Shown one piece after another: positions 35,638 to 45,255 of a stretch of DNA of 64,000 bases. The translations under genes were made by a program, and so were the position numbers. Under the pieces are notes generated by a model. The model was not told where the DNA came from. It did no database searches and saw nothing but the letters and a program-made list of their open reading frames with translations. Source of the stretch: Miniphocaeibacter halophilus (lineage in GTDB: Bacteria > Bacillota > Clostridia > Tissierellales > Peptoniphilaceae); assembly GCF_016458825.1 (NCBI RefSeq), contig NZ_CP066744.1, positions 625,001-689,000 on the forward strand, read 5' to 3'. Positions within the stretch are counted from its first letter, which is position 1. Each line of letters opens with the position of its first letter.

Positions 35638-37017
35638 ATGATAGAAAAAAATCTAATTGATATTGCAAATATGTGCTCAGGAAAAATATATAATGTAGCC
35701 CATAATGAAATACCTATTAAAGGAATTTCCACCGACTCACGTACTGTTGAAAGGGGAAATTTATTTATACCTTTAGTTGGTGATAATTTTGACGGCCATG
35801 AATATGCTCTTTCAGCTATTGAAAAAGGAGCATCAGCTATACTTTGGGAGAAAAAAAGATTTTTACCAGACAATAATATTCCAGTAGTTTTAGTTGATGA
35901 TACTTACAAGGCCATGATAGAACTTGCTAAAAATTATAGATTGTCTTTAGATTGTAAAGTTATTGCTATTACAGGTTCTAATGGAAAAACAACTACAAAG
36001 GATATTTTATCAAGTATATTAAAGGAAAAATTTAAAGTACAAAAAACTCAAAAAAACTTTAATAATGAAATAGGTTTACCTAAAACAATTTTAGCATTAG
36101 ATGAAGATGCAGAAGTTGCAGTACTTGAACTTGGTACTGAAGATTTTGGAGAAATATCTTTCTTAACCGATATTTGTAAACCCGATATAGCCTTAATTAC
36201 AAATATTGGAGACTCTCATTTATTAAAATTAAAAACCAGGGAAAATATTGCCAGGGCTAAACTGGAAATTTTAGAAGGCTTAAAGGCTGACGGCATATTC
36301 TTTTATAATGGCGATGATGTTACATTAAAAGAAGTTGTAAAAGAATTTATTTTACCGGAAAGAACCTTTACTTATGGACTTAACCAAGATAATGACTATG
36401 TAATAGAACCTTTAAGCTATGACGGTTCTGGAGTAACTTTTTCCCTAGAAGATCATCTGTATACCGTTCCACTACTTGGAAATCATCAAGTTTATAACGG
36501 TGGTATTTCCATTATTATATCTGAATTCTTTGGACTTGATTATTCCACTATAGCCAAGGGTTTAAAAGATATTAATTTAACAGGTATGCGAAACGAATTA
36601 ATTCACCTTCCAGGCTTTGATATTTTAAACGATAGCTATAAATCAAATCCTCAAAGTTTGGATTCCTGTTTAGATATTGTCTATACTTTAAAAAATTATG
36701 ACAGGAAAATTGCAGTAATTGGGGATATGTTGGACTTAGGTAAAAATGAAGTTGTAATACATGAAAAAATTGGAGAAGAAATAAATCCTGATAAAATAGA
36801 CTTTCTCTTCGTTGTCGGAGACCTAGCCTATAATATATTTAAAAAAGCAAAGGATAATTTTCCTGAGGACCACGCTTTTCACTTTGACAGTAGAGATGAA
36901 TTAATTAAAACCCTGACTAAATATATAATTCCTAATACCCTTGTAATGGTAAAGGCTTCAAGGGGTATGCGTCTGGAATATATAGTAGAATCATTAAAAG
37001 AATACTCTAAACTATGA
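35638..37017 (+). CDS. murF: UDP-MurNAc-tripeptide--D-Ala-D-Ala ligase
   Basis: Adds D-Ala-D-Ala to the peptidoglycan precursor. 459 residues. The first domain has IKGISTDSRTVERGNLFIPL, the ATP loop is AITGSNGKTTTKDILSSIL, and later motifs include NNEIGLPKTILAL, LELGTEDFGEI and DSYKSNPQSLDS with AVIGDMLDLG. It lies directly after ddl, the enzyme making its substrate, and overlaps the next gene by four bases. Confidence 0.96.
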   Translation: MIEKNLIDIANMCSGKIYNVAHNEIPIKGISTDSRTVERGNLFIPLVGDNFDGHEYALSAIEKGASAILWEKKRFLPDNNIPVVLVDDTYKAMIELAKNYRLSLDCKVIAITGSNGKTTTKDILSSILKEKFKVQKTQKNFNNEIGLPKTILALDEDAEVAVLELGTEDFGEISFLTDICKPDIALITNIGDSHLLKLKTRENIARAKLEILEGLKADGIFFYNGDDVTLKEVVKEFILPERTFTYGLNQDNDYVIEPLSYDGSGVTFSLEDHLYTVPLLGNHQVYNGGISIIISEFFGLDYSTIAKGLKDINLTGMRNELIHLPGFDILNDSYKSNPQSLDSCLDIVYTLKNYDRKIAVIGDMLDLGKNEVVIHEKIGEEINPDKIDFLFVVGDLAYNIFKKAKDNFPEDHAFHFDSRDELIKTLTKYIIPNTLVMVKASRGMRLEYIVESLKEYSKL

Positions 37018-37448
37018 TGATATTTATAGATGGAGATAGTTGTCCTGTAATAAAAAACACAATAAAGATTGCAAAAGAAAATAATATTGAAACTACCATT
37101 GTTAAAGATTATAATCACCAATTAAATATAGACTATGGCAATATAGTAACTGTTTCACAAGAGCCGGATGCTGCCGATATTTACATTTTAAATAATATAT
37201 CAAAAAAAGACATACTTGTAACTAACGATATTGGACTTGCTTCAATAGCTTTAAGTAAAAAAGCTAAGGTCATTGGTTTTAGTGGTAATATAATCAATAA
37301 CAATAATATAGATTTTCTTCTATTTAATAGACATATTAATAAATTAAATAGAAAAAACAACATTTTCAATACTAGAATTAAAAAAAGAAATAAAAATGAT
37401 GACTTAACTTTTGAAAAGTCTCTTTACAAATTAATAAGTGAAGCTTAA
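37014..37448 (+). CDS. YaiI/YqxD family (DUF188) protein
   Basis: 144 residues. The DUF188 pattern is clear: MIFIDGDSCPVIKNTIKIA at the start, VSQEPDAADIYILNNI and DILVTNDIGLASIALSK in the middle. The conserved acids resemble a PIN-like nuclease fold, but activity is not established. The start overlaps the murF stop (ATGA), so translation is coupled. The C-terminus is Asn/Lys-rich. Confidence 0.85.
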   Translation: MMIFIDGDSCPVIKNTIKIAKENNIETTIVKDYNHQLNIDYGNIVTVSQEPDAADIYILNNISKKDILVTNDIGLASIALSKKAKVIGFSGNIINNNNIDFLLFNRHINKLNRKNNIFNTRIKKRNKNDDLTFEKSLYKLISEA

Positions 37449-37485
37449 AACAGAAGTATTTTTCAAAAAAATATTTCTGTTTTTA
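37446..37485 (+). terminator. terminator of the ddl-murF unit
   Basis: AAAACAGAAGTATTTT and AAAATATTTCTGTTTT pair with one G-U over a short loop, and T-runs follow. It ends the ddl-murF-DUF188 transcript. Confidence 0.85.
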
Positions 37486-37601
37486 TATTAAATATAAAAT
37501 TATTTTGAAAAAAATTAAATTTTTTTATATAAAGCTATGCTTTTAGCCTTACAATATTGTATAATATGTAAATACAATAAAAAGAAGGAGCTTTTAACAA
37601 T

Positions 37602-38714
37602 ATGCTAATAGGAGTTTTAAAAGAAATAAAGAATAACGAAGATCGTGTAGCATTAACACCTGCTGGTGCTATGGCATTAGTTAATGCTGGACACGAAGTA
37701 TTAATAGAAAAAGATGCTGGTTTAGAATCAGGTTTTCCAAATAAAGAATATGAAGAAGTAGGAGCTAAAATCATAGATAATCCCGAAATAGTTTGGAACA
37801 CTGAAATGGTTATAAAAGTTAAAGAACCAACAGAAGAAGAATATAAATTTTTACGTGAAGGTTTAATTTTATTTTCCTATTTCCATTTAGCCCCTAACAG
37901 TGAATTAACCGATGTTTTTTTAGATAAAAAAATTACAACCGTTGCCTATGAAACTGTACAATTACCTAATGGTAGCCTACCTTTGTTAACACCTATGTCC
38001 GAAGTTGCAGGACGTATGGCAACACAAATTGGTACTCAATACCTTCAAAAAACAAATAAGGGTTCAGGAATCCTTTTAGCTGGCGTTCCCGGTGTTGAAC
38101 GTGGAAAGGTAACTATTATTGGCGGTGGTGTTTCCGGATTAAATGCAGCTAAAGTTGCTATAGGACTAGGAGCTAGAGTTACAATATTAGATATAAAAAC
38201 CTCTCGTCTAGCAGAGCTGGAAAACATTTTTGGAAATGGAATCCAAACACTTATTTCCAATCCCTATACTATAAAAAAATCCGTTGCTGAAGCGGACTTA
38301 GTAATAGGTGCAGTTTTAGTACCTGGAAAAAGAGCACCTATACTAGTAACTGAAGAAATGGTAAAAAGTATGAGACCCGGTTCTGTTATTGTCGATATAG
38401 CAATTGACCAAGGTGGAATTTTTGAAACTACAGACAGGGTTGGAACCCATGACAATCCAACTTATATTAAACATGGCATAATTCATTACGCTATTACAAA
38501 TATGCCTGGAGCTGTTCCACGTACTTCTACCTACGCTTTAACTAATAGCACATTACCATATGCTTTGGAAATTGCTAATAAGGGAATACTAAAAGCAGCC
38601 TCGGAAAATTCGGCTATTTATAAGGGAGTAAACACAATTAATGGAAAATTAACAATTAAACAAGTAGCTGATGACCAACAAAAAATATATACACCTTTAT
38701 CTAGTTTATTATAA
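37602..38714 (+). CDS. ald: alanine dehydrogenase
   Basis: Interconverts L-alanine and pyruvate/ammonia with NAD. 370 residues. The N-terminal [21 protein letters not shown] contains the substrate-binding Arg, and the NAD fold is [28 protein letters not shown]. Further motifs are [18 protein letters not shown] and [16 protein letters not shown]. It stands alone between two terminators. In an amino-acid fermenter this would supply or drain alanine; proximity to ddl may be incidental. Confidence 0.95.
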   Translation: MLIGVLKEIKNNEDRVALTPAGAMALVNAGHEVLIEKDAGLESGFPNKEYEEVGAKIIDNPEIVWNTEMVIKVKEPTEEEYKFLREGLILFSYFHLAPNSELTDVFLDKKITTVAYETVQLPNGSLPLLTPMSEVAGRMATQIGTQYLQKTNKGSGILLAGVPGVERGKVTIIGGGVSGLNAAKVAIGLGARVTILDIKTSRLAELENIFGNGIQTLISNPYTIKKSVAEADLVIGAVLVPGKRAPILVTEEMVKSMRPGSVIVDIAIDQGGIFETTDRVGTHDNPTYIKHGIIHYAITNMPGAVPRTSTYALTNSTLPYALEIANKGILKAASENSAIYKGVNTINGKLTIKQVADDQQKIYTPLSSLL

Positions 38715-38750
38715 GATAGATTCTAAAATTAAATGCAACACCTAAAATAA

Positions 38751-38790
38751 AAAGGGGCTTTTATCTTTATTTGATAAAAGCTCCTTCTTT
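38751..38790 (+). terminator. terminator of ald
   Basis: AAGGGGCTTTTATC and GATAAAAGCTCCTT pair with one G-U on the plus strand over a seven-base loop, then CTTT. Confidence 0.8.
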
Positions 38791-39327
38791 ATGGGATTTT
38801 TCATTAAATAGTCTTGATGAAAGAAAACCGAAAAAGAAGAGTGATTCAAGATAAAAATATTTACTAGATAATAAACCCCTAAAGGGCACAAGGTGAAATC
38901 AATTCTATATAGTAAAAGATTTGTTACTCTCTTTTACAATATTCAACACAAATCAAAGCACCAAGACACAATAGATACCGTTTAAAAGGACAAATAGACG
39001 GTATTTTTCATTAGTTTCTTCACTTCGAGGAAAGGCTAGAAAATAAAGAAGACTTACGCTTATCCTAATGTTATAATGATGTAAAGCTAATCACATAAAA
39101 TAGACCGTCTAATCGCTATCATTACAATTCTTTTATAAAAGTAAGGGTAACGCATTCACAATTAATAGTAATTACTTACTCTAATGGATACTAAGTTACA
39201 GAAATACAATAAAGGTTATAAAACTCTTGAGTAAGTCGATAAAGTTTACCTAAATGCAAAAAACATATTAGACCAATGTAAGTAATGTAATATACTGTTG
39301 TTATGTCTAAAAAGAGAGGAATTCATT
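38791..39327. other. gene-poor region before the flavin reductase
   Basis: About 540 bases without a supportable gene on either strand. Its texture differs from other intergenic regions here, with fewer A/T tracts and many short broken frames, as in decayed or imported DNA. A small hairpin ATACCGT/ACGGTAT (38975-38981/38998-39004) followed by five T looks like a plus-strand terminator. A TATAAT at about 39071 could be a promoter element. Confidence 0.5.
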
Positions 39328-39999
39328 ATGAAAAAGGAAATTTCTATTTTTAAAAGACCGGAAAAACTTGCCGGATATGATATTGAGCAATACATGAAGT
39401 ATTGTGGCAATTTATCATGGTATGATTTTGTTACATCCATTCCATCATTGGTATTCGTTGTTACTGGCTGGAAATCGAACGGAAAGGAAAATGCCTGTCT
39501 ACACTCTTGGTCTAGCTTTATGGGAAGCGGAATTGACAACTTTATCTGTATTTTGGGAAAAGTCAATAAAGACGGACATATGTATCAATCACTAAAAGAA
39601 ACAAAAGTCTGTGTATTAAATTTCCCTTCAAATGATATTTATGACCGATGTGTTAAAACAATTAATAATAATCAGTTTGAAACAGATGAAATCACCGCAT
39701 CTGGCTTAACGGCAGAGAAAGCCTCAAAAGTCAATGCACCGCAAATCAAGGAATGCTTTTTGAATATAGAATGCGAATATTTATGGGAACATGAACTTTT
39801 CGAAGGAAGTAAAGAAGTGGCGATTGCAGTGAGAGCCGTCAATATTTGTATGGATAGCCAGCACTATGACCAAACTAAACTAGGCAGATACGGAAAGAAA
39901 GGTTTTTTATTTTATATTGACCAACCTACCAATCCGGAAACAGGAGAAATAACTCCCTTCGGACCTGGAATATTGGAGCAGGGCGACCCAATTCCCTAG
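39328..39999 (+). CDS. flavin reductase family protein
   Basis: 223 residues from the ATG at 39328 (GAGAGG eight bases upstream). The central block SIPSLVFVVTGWKSNGKENACLHSWSSFMG and VCVLNFPSNDIYDRC fits the FMN-binding flavin-reductase-like (split-barrel) family. The partner oxygenase or substrate is unknown. Codons are less AT-biased than in neighbouring genes, and the upstream region is unusual, so acquisition by transfer is plausible. It ends with IDQPTNPETGEITPFGPGI. Confidence 0.8.
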   Translation: MKKEISIFKRPEKLAGYDIEQYMKYCGNLSWYDFVTSIPSLVFVVTGWKSNGKENACLHSWSSFMGSGIDNFICILGKVNKDGHMYQSLKETKVCVLNFPSNDIYDRCVKTINNNQFETDEITASGLTAEKASKVNAPQIKECFLNIECEYLWEHELFEGSKEVAIAVRAVNICMDSQHYDQTKLGRYGKKGFLFYIDQPTNPETGEITPFGPGILEQGDPIP

Positions 40000-40041
40000 A
40001 TTACAAAACAAATAGAATTATCTATTCATTTATTTCCAATA

Positions 40042-40081
40042 AAATAGTGCTGACGAGTTTTATTCTCATCAGCACTATTTT
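40042..40081. terminator. bidirectional terminator
   Basis: AATAGTGCTGA...GAG and CTC...TCAGCACTATT form a 15-position stem, fully paired with one G-U on the minus strand and one mismatch on the plus. T-runs lie on both sides. It separates the flavin reductase from the symporter gene. Confidence 0.85.
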
Positions 40082-40127
40082 TATTACAGAACCTTTTTAG
40101 ATGTTATAATTGATTATCTTAAAATAC

Positions 40128-41387
40128 TTACAAGTTAAACCTGTCTAAATTAAGTAATCCTTCTTGTTTTGCAATTACAGTTGAGCAAACAGCATCTCCT
40201 GTAATATTAATAGCTGTTCTAGCCATGTCCAGTATTCTGTCTATTCCCATTATTAAAGCGATACCTTCTGTTGGTAGTCCTACAGAGCTTAATACCATAG
40301 TCAAGGTTACTAGCCCTACTGAAGGAATTCCTGCTGTTCCAACAGATGCTAGTGTAGCTGCTAAAATAACTGTTCCATAATCAGCTATAGTAAGGTTTAT
40401 TCCATAAGCCTGTGCCATAAAAACTACTGCAACACCTTGCATTATTGCAGTTCCATCCATATTTATAGTAGCACCAAGAGGAATTGTAAAAGATGATACC
40501 TTTTTTGAAACTCCCATTTCTTCCAATTTATTTATATTAAGTGGAATAGTGGCGTTTGAGCTTGCTGTTGAAAAAGCAAAGCCCATAACCGGAGCAAATT
40601 TCCTTAAAAACTTAAATGGATTTACCCTAGCTAATATAAATAATAATACCAAGTATACTAGGAATAATTGTACTCCCAATCCGGTTACTACTGAAATCAT
40701 GTATTTAAATATTGGTGTAATAGCGTCTAAACCTATATTTGAAAAAGTTCTGGTTATTAAAGCAAATACCCCAATAGGAGCAAATTTCATAACAAACATT
40801 GTCATTTCCATCATTATATCGTTTAATTCCACCATTATATTGGCAAAACCCTTTGCTTTTTCCCCTAATTTTGCAAGAATTACCCCTACAATTAATGCGA
40901 AGATAATAATTTGCAGCATTTCTCCGTTAGCCATTGCGGATATTGGATTTGTCGGAATAATATTTAGAATGGTTTCCCTCATATCCATACTTTCTACAAC
41001 TTCCCCGGTTCCCGCTTCCGGCAATGGTAAATTTAAATTCAATCCAGGATTTATTATATTAGCTACACCTAGGGCTATAGCTATAGCTAAAGCCGTCGTT
41101 ACAAGGTAAAATGCCATGGTTTTTATTCCAATTTTCCCAAGCTTAGTCGTGTCTCCCATACTCATACTTCCTGTAACTAAAGAAGCGAATACAAGTGGTA
41201 CAACAAGCATTTGCATTCCTCTAATAAACCCTTGCCCTATTACATAAAATACTCCCTCTACAATATATTCACTAATAAATTCACTAGTCGAAAATTTATT
41301 TATAATAATTCCTAGAATTGCTCCAGCTATTAATGCTATAAATATTTTACTGGTCAATCCTAATTTTTTTCTTTCCTTCTTTTCCAT
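40128..41387 (-). CDS. dicarboxylate/amino acid:cation symporter (DAACS)
   Basis: 419 residues with about eight helices and two re-entrant loops. Signatures are AFSTASSNATIPLNI (the serine-rich hairpin), LGATINMDGTAIMQ, ASVGTAGIPSVGLVTLTMVL and MGIDRILDMARTAINITGDAVC. It resembles GltP/GltT-type glutamate/aspartate carriers and related neutral amino-acid carriers. The substrate cannot be fixed. GGGAGAG precedes ATG. It lies ten bases after the RmlD-like gene on the same strand. Confidence 0.92.
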   Translation of the reverse strand: MEKKERKKLGLTSKIFIALIAGAILGIIINKFSTSEFISEYIVEGVFYVIGQGFIRGMQMLVVPLVFASLVTGSMSMGDTTKLGKIGIKTMAFYLVTTALAIAIALGVANIINPGLNLNLPLPEAGTGEVVESMDMRETILNIIPTNPISAMANGEMLQIIIFALIVGVILAKLGEKAKGFANIMVELNDIMMEMTMFVMKFAPIGVFALITRTFSNIGLDAITPIFKYMISVVTGLGVQLFLVYLVLLFILARVNPFKFLRKFAPVMGFAFSTASSNATIPLNINKLEEMGVSKKVSSFTIPLGATINMDGTAIMQGVAVVFMAQAYGINLTIADYGTVILAATLASVGTAGIPSVGLVTLTMVLSSVGLPTEGIALIMGIDRILDMARTAINITGDAVCSTVIAKQEGLLNLDRFNL

Positions 41388-41396
41388 TTTCTCTCC

Positions 41397-42236
41397 CTAC
41401 TTATTAATATAGTCTTTTAATGCATCTTCCCATTTAGGAAATTTATAGATATTTGTAATACTTAAAAGAAAATTATCCAATGCTGAATAACTTGGTCTTT
41501 TGTTAAAATCAAGATGATTGTCTACTTCTTCTACATCAGCCTTAATATTAGCTAACTCTAATACTTTTTCAGCAAATTCTTTTCTACTACATTTTCCTTC
41601 ACAGGCAGTATGATACAAGCCATAATCGTAGGAATCTATAATCCTTAAAATAAATTTAGCAAGTTCAGTTGAACTGGTTGGACTTCCTATTTGATTTGAA
41701 GCCACAACTACCTTCCCATTTTTCTTACCTTCTTCAATAATGTTTTCCACATATTTATTTCCCCCTCCATACAACCAAGAACTTCTCAATATGAAGTATG
41801 TGTGGGAAAACTCTTTAATATATTCCTCACCTAAGGCCTTTGACTTTCCATATACGGTTTGAGGATTAGTTAAATCATATTCTCTATAGGGTGTTTTACT
41901 ATCCCCTCCAAATACATCGTCTGTTGATAACTGAATAATTTTTGCATTAATTCTATTAGCAGCTATTGCCAAATTTTTAGCCCCTATGGCATTTACCCTA
42001 AATGCTGTTTCTATATTTTTTTCACAATTATCAATATCTGTTAAACCGGCACAATTAATTATTACATCCGGTCTATTAATATCGACAAAAATATTTACCC
42101 TTTTTGAATCTGTAATATCTACTTCATCAATGTCTGTTGCAAATATTTCATAATCCATTGGATTTAATAACTTAGTTAGTTCTCTACCAATTCTTCCATT
42201 AGCTCCTGTTATCCAAACCTGCGTTCCATAAGCCAT
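41397..42236 (-). CDS. RmlD-like NAD(P)-dependent sugar-nucleotide reductase
   Basis: 279-residue extended short-chain reductase. The cofactor loop is VWITGANGRIGRELTKLL, NCAGLTDIDNCE and LSTDDVFGG follow, and the YxxxK pair lies in TVYGKSKALGEEY. This matches dTDP-4-dehydrorhamnose reductase family proteins. No rmlABC genes are in the window, so rhamnose synthesis is not proven; the closely related MAT2B/SDR group is also possible. GGAGGAG precedes ATG. Confidence 0.8.
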   Translation of the reverse strand: MAYGTQVWITGANGRIGRELTKLLNPMDYEIFATDIDEVDITDSKRVNIFVDINRPDVIINCAGLTDIDNCEKNIETAFRVNAIGAKNLAIAANRINAKIIQLSTDDVFGGDSKTPYREYDLTNPQTVYGKSKALGEEYIKEFSHTYFILRSSWLYGGGNKYVENIIEEGKKNGKVVVASNQIGSPTSSTELAKFILRIIDSYDYGLYHTACEGKCSRKEFAEKVLELANIKADVEEVDNHLDFNKRPSYSALDNFLLSITNIYKFPKWEDALKDYINK

Positions 42237-42365
42237 AATATTCTCCTCCTTTAATTACAATATAATGTTTATTATACAATAAAATCAATTTATATAATAA
42301 TTTATATATTAATTTATTTATATCTGGTAAAATCTATACTGTAATTCAGTAAAGTGGGAGGAAGT

Positions 42366-43298
42366 ATGAAATTAGAATTAGTTAATATTAACAAGAGTTT
42401 TTCCGGAAAACATATATTACATGATGTTAATTTTTCTATTGAAAGTGGACGTGCTATGGGCTTTCTTGGAAGAAATGGCTCTGGAAAAACAACAACAATT
42501 AGAACATTGATGGATGTTTTTAAGCCTGATTTCGGTGAATTTATTATTGATGGTAAAAAATTCATAAGGGAAAATTATAAAATCGGATATTTGCCTGAAG
42601 AAAGAGGACTATATGGAAAAATAAAAATAATAGACCAGCTAGCATATTTAGGCGAACTAAAGAGAATGTCCTCTAAAGAAGCTAAAAAATCTGCAGAATA
42701 TTGGGTAGATTATATGGGCCTTTCCGAATATGGAAACAAAAATTTAGAAACCTTATCAAAGGGAAACCAACAAAAGATTCAAATTATACAGGCTGTTATA
42801 GATGACCCTGATATTGTTATATTAGACGAGCCCTTTAGCGGACTTGACCCGGTTAATTCTCAAATATTCAAGGATTTAATTAAGGAGCTTATAGCTAAAA
42901 ATAAGCTGGTTATTTTTTCAAGTCACCAAATGGGTTATGTTGAAGAATTTTGCGACGATATTACCTTTATAAAAAATGGTCGTATTATTGAAACCGGTGA
43001 TTTAAATGTATTGAAAAATAAATTAGGTGAAAATAAAATTAGACTTAATATAAAAAATCTTGGTCCTGACCAATTAGAAAGAAGCTTAAATGAAAATAAA
43101 AATATAAATATTTCCTATGATGACAAATCGGCAATTATTGAACTTATAGGCAATTATAAACCTATGGAACTTTTGCAGGATATATTGAATAAAGATTATG
43201 AAATAGATCTGTATACAAAATATACCCCTTCATTAGAGGATATTTTCATAAAATTAGACAAGGAATATAATTTTGATAATGAAGGAGGAAATAATTAA
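42366..43298 (+). CDS. ABC-2 transporter ATP-binding protein (NatA-like)
   Basis: About 310 residues. Walker A is GFLGRNGSGKTTTIRTLM, the signature is LSKGNQQKIQIIQAV and Walker B is IVILDEPFSGLDPVN, followed by the switch in FSSHQMGYVEEF. The C-terminal domain after about residue 225 is typical of NatA-like exporters. ATG at 42366 has GGGAGG just before it. Its stop shares a base with the permease start. The pair probably exports an ion, peptide or drug. Confidence 0.92.
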   Translation: MKLELVNINKSFSGKHILHDVNFSIESGRAMGFLGRNGSGKTTTIRTLMDVFKPDFGEFIIDGKKFIRENYKIGYLPEERGLYGKIKIIDQLAYLGELKRMSSKEAKKSAEYWVDYMGLSEYGNKNLETLSKGNQQKIQIIQAVIDDPDIVILDEPFSGLDPVNSQIFKDLIKELIAKNKLVIFSSHQMGYVEEFCDDITFIKNGRIIETGDLNVLKNKLGENKIRLNIKNLGPDQLERSLNENKNINISYDDKSAIIELIGNYKPMELLQDILNKDYEIDLYTKYTPSLEDIFIKLDKEYNFDNEGGNN

Positions 43299-44554
43299 TG
43301 AGAGATTTATTTTCGGTTTTTAAATTTGAATTTTTAAATAGATTAAAACAGAAATCCATAATTTACACAACTTTAATTTTTGCAGTATTAGTCCTACTAC
43401 TAACTTTTATTCCAAGATTTTTTGATGTTTTTGATTCTTCATCAGTTGATTCTACAGAAAATGCTGTTGAGAATATTGAAGAAAATGACGATTTGGACAA
43501 AATTGGTTACGCTATTAATAATAATGTAATAGATGAAAGTATTGTTGGAAATCTTATTTATTTTGGAGAACCTATTAAATATAATTCTGTAAAGGAATTA
43601 GAAGAAGCTGTTAATAATGAGGAAATAGAATCCGGATATTATTTTGAATCAAAAAGCTCCTTTAAGGAAATAGTTAAGAACATTTCACTATACAGCCAAA
43701 ACAATATACTGGTTCAAGAAGGTTTAAATAAGGTACTTAGGGACGAACAACTTGCCTCTGAAGGAATTGACCCTATGAAAGTCGATTCCGCTTCTAACCA
43801 GGAAATATCCTTTGAAATAGTTAATTTAGGAAAAAACGGTATAACCGGTTTTATATTTGCCTATGTTGGAATGTTTATTGTATATATGGTAGTTCTTCTA
43901 TTTGGTAATTCTGTAGCGACTTTAGTAGCTAGGGAGAAAAATGACCGTACAATGGAAATACTTATTACCAATACTTCTGCTAAAAACCTAATTGTTGGTA
44001 AGGTATTTGCTTCAACATTAACTAGCTTTTTACAATTATTTATTATAATAGTAGCAGGCTTTCTTGGTTTTACAATTAACAAATCCTACTATCCAGCAGA
44101 AATAGTAGAATTGTTAAAGGAAGGACTTAGCTTTGAAGCCATTGCAGTTTTCCTATTGTTTATCGTATTAGGATGTTTAATGTATTTCTTCTTATACGCT
44201 GCTTTTGGTGCCTTAGTTAGTAGGGTTGAAGATGTAGGAAATGCAACAGGACCAATACAAATAATATTTGTTGCAAGTTTCCTTGTAACCTCTTTTGGAA
44301 TTCAAATGCCTGAAAGCATGGTTATGAAAATTGCATCTATTATTCCTTTTTCATCACCTATGTCATTTTTTGTAAGATACACAATGACTGAAGTTCCTAT
44401 ATATCAAATGCTACTTTCTATTGCCCTATTAATAATAACGACAATTATTTTAGCCTTTATATCTATAAAAATATACCGTATGGGAACTTTAAATTATGGA
44501 AATAAAATGGGATTTTTTAAAACAGTAACAAAATTATTCCAAAAACAAGATTAA
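43298..44554 (+). CDS. ABC-2 transporter permease (NatB-like)
   Basis: 418 residues. One N-terminal helix (about 20-40) is followed by an extracytoplasmic region of about 140 residues and then five or six C-terminal helices, as in NatB-like permeases. VAREKNDRTMEILITNTSAKNLIVGK is the coupling region shared by this family. GAAGGAGGA lies within the end of the ATPase gene, and the start overlaps its stop (TAATG). It works with the preceding ATPase. Confidence 0.9.
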   Translation: MRDLFSVFKFEFLNRLKQKSIIYTTLIFAVLVLLLTFIPRFFDVFDSSSVDSTENAVENIEENDDLDKIGYAINNNVIDESIVGNLIYFGEPIKYNSVKELEEAVNNEEIESGYYFESKSSFKEIVKNISLYSQNNILVQEGLNKVLRDEQLASEGIDPMKVDSASNQEISFEIVNLGKNGITGFIFAYVGMFIVYMVVLLFGNSVATLVAREKNDRTMEILITNTSAKNLIVGKVFASTLTSFLQLFIIIVAGFLGFTINKSYYPAEIVELLKEGLSFEAIAVFLLFIVLGCLMYFFLYAAFGALVSRVEDVGNATGPIQIIFVASFLVTSFGIQMPESMVMKIASIIPFSSPMSFFVRYTMTEVPIYQMLLSIALLIITTIILAFISIKIYRMGTLNYGNKMGFFKTVTKLFQKQD

Positions 44555-44574
44555 AATTATATAAAGGAGTTATT

Positions 44575-45186
44575 ATGCTTTTATATACATGTCAAGATAT
44601 TAAATCATTAGAATTAATTGAAAAAAACGGAAGATTTATTAACAAGAAAAAATATATAGAAGACCATTTTGACGATATTTCCGATATTTTTCTTAGATGT
44701 TATGATTGGTTTGTAAAAGAAGCAGATAAAATAGTTTCCAAACCTTCTGATGTAGAGTATCCAATATGGTGTAGTACAAGTGTTGAAGCTACTTTTAGGC
44801 CTACTGAAACAGAAATAGTCTATATACTCGATATTCCTGATGATAAAATTATACTCTTTGATGGTGGTAAATGGGACTATGTTCTAAATCTTATTTATCT
44901 TCCGAAAAATGAAGAGGATTTAATTAAATACAGGGAAAAACTTAAGCTAAAAGGCATAAATAACCAATACGATATTTTTCATAGTAATATTTCAAATTTC
45001 TACAAGGAAGAACAAGAGGAAATAGTATCGAGTTGGCATCGAATTTTTGATATTAAGGACTCTACAAATTTTTCTTTACAGGGAAATATTTGGGAAATAA
45101 AAAAGGAAAATATTCTAGAAATAGTAGAATATGGCAATAGTATTCCTATGAAATACTATTTAAAGGAAAAAAATCTAAGTATATAG
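44575..45186 (+). CDS. DUF3841 family protein
   Basis: 203 residues. The arrangement TCQDIKSLELIEKNGRFINK, then CYDWFVKEADKI and YPIWCSTSVEATF, matches DUF3841 proteins, which open with a short beta-strand and contain a conserved YPIW. Function is unknown. It follows the ABC pair by 20 bases with AAAGGAG before ATG, so it may be transcribed with it. Confidence 0.7.
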   Translation: MLLYTCQDIKSLELIEKNGRFINKKKYIEDHFDDISDIFLRCYDWFVKEADKIVSKPSDVEYPIWCSTSVEATFRPTETEIVYILDIPDDKIILFDGGKWDYVLNLIYLPKNEEDLIKYREKLKLKGINNQYDIFHSNISNFYKEEQEEIVSSWHRIFDIKDSTNFSLQGNIWEIKKENILEIVEYGNSIPMKYYLKEKNLSI

Positions 45187-45187
45187 T

Positions 45188-45236
45188 AAAAAAAGGAGTG
45201 GATATCATTTTATATGAAATTCATTCCTTTTTTTCT
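45188..45236. terminator. bidirectional terminator
   Basis: AAAAAAGGAGTG and CATTCCTTTTTT pair with one G-U, with a loop of about 20 bases and T/A-runs on both sides. It separates the DUF3841 gene from the metal ATPase. Confidence 0.75.
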
Positions 45237-45255
45237 TATATACTTATCTAAAAAT

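Noticed and set aside
38791-39327. Remnant of a named conjugative transposon
   Set aside because: Some phrases felt familiar, but I cannot verify a match without a search, so no element is named.
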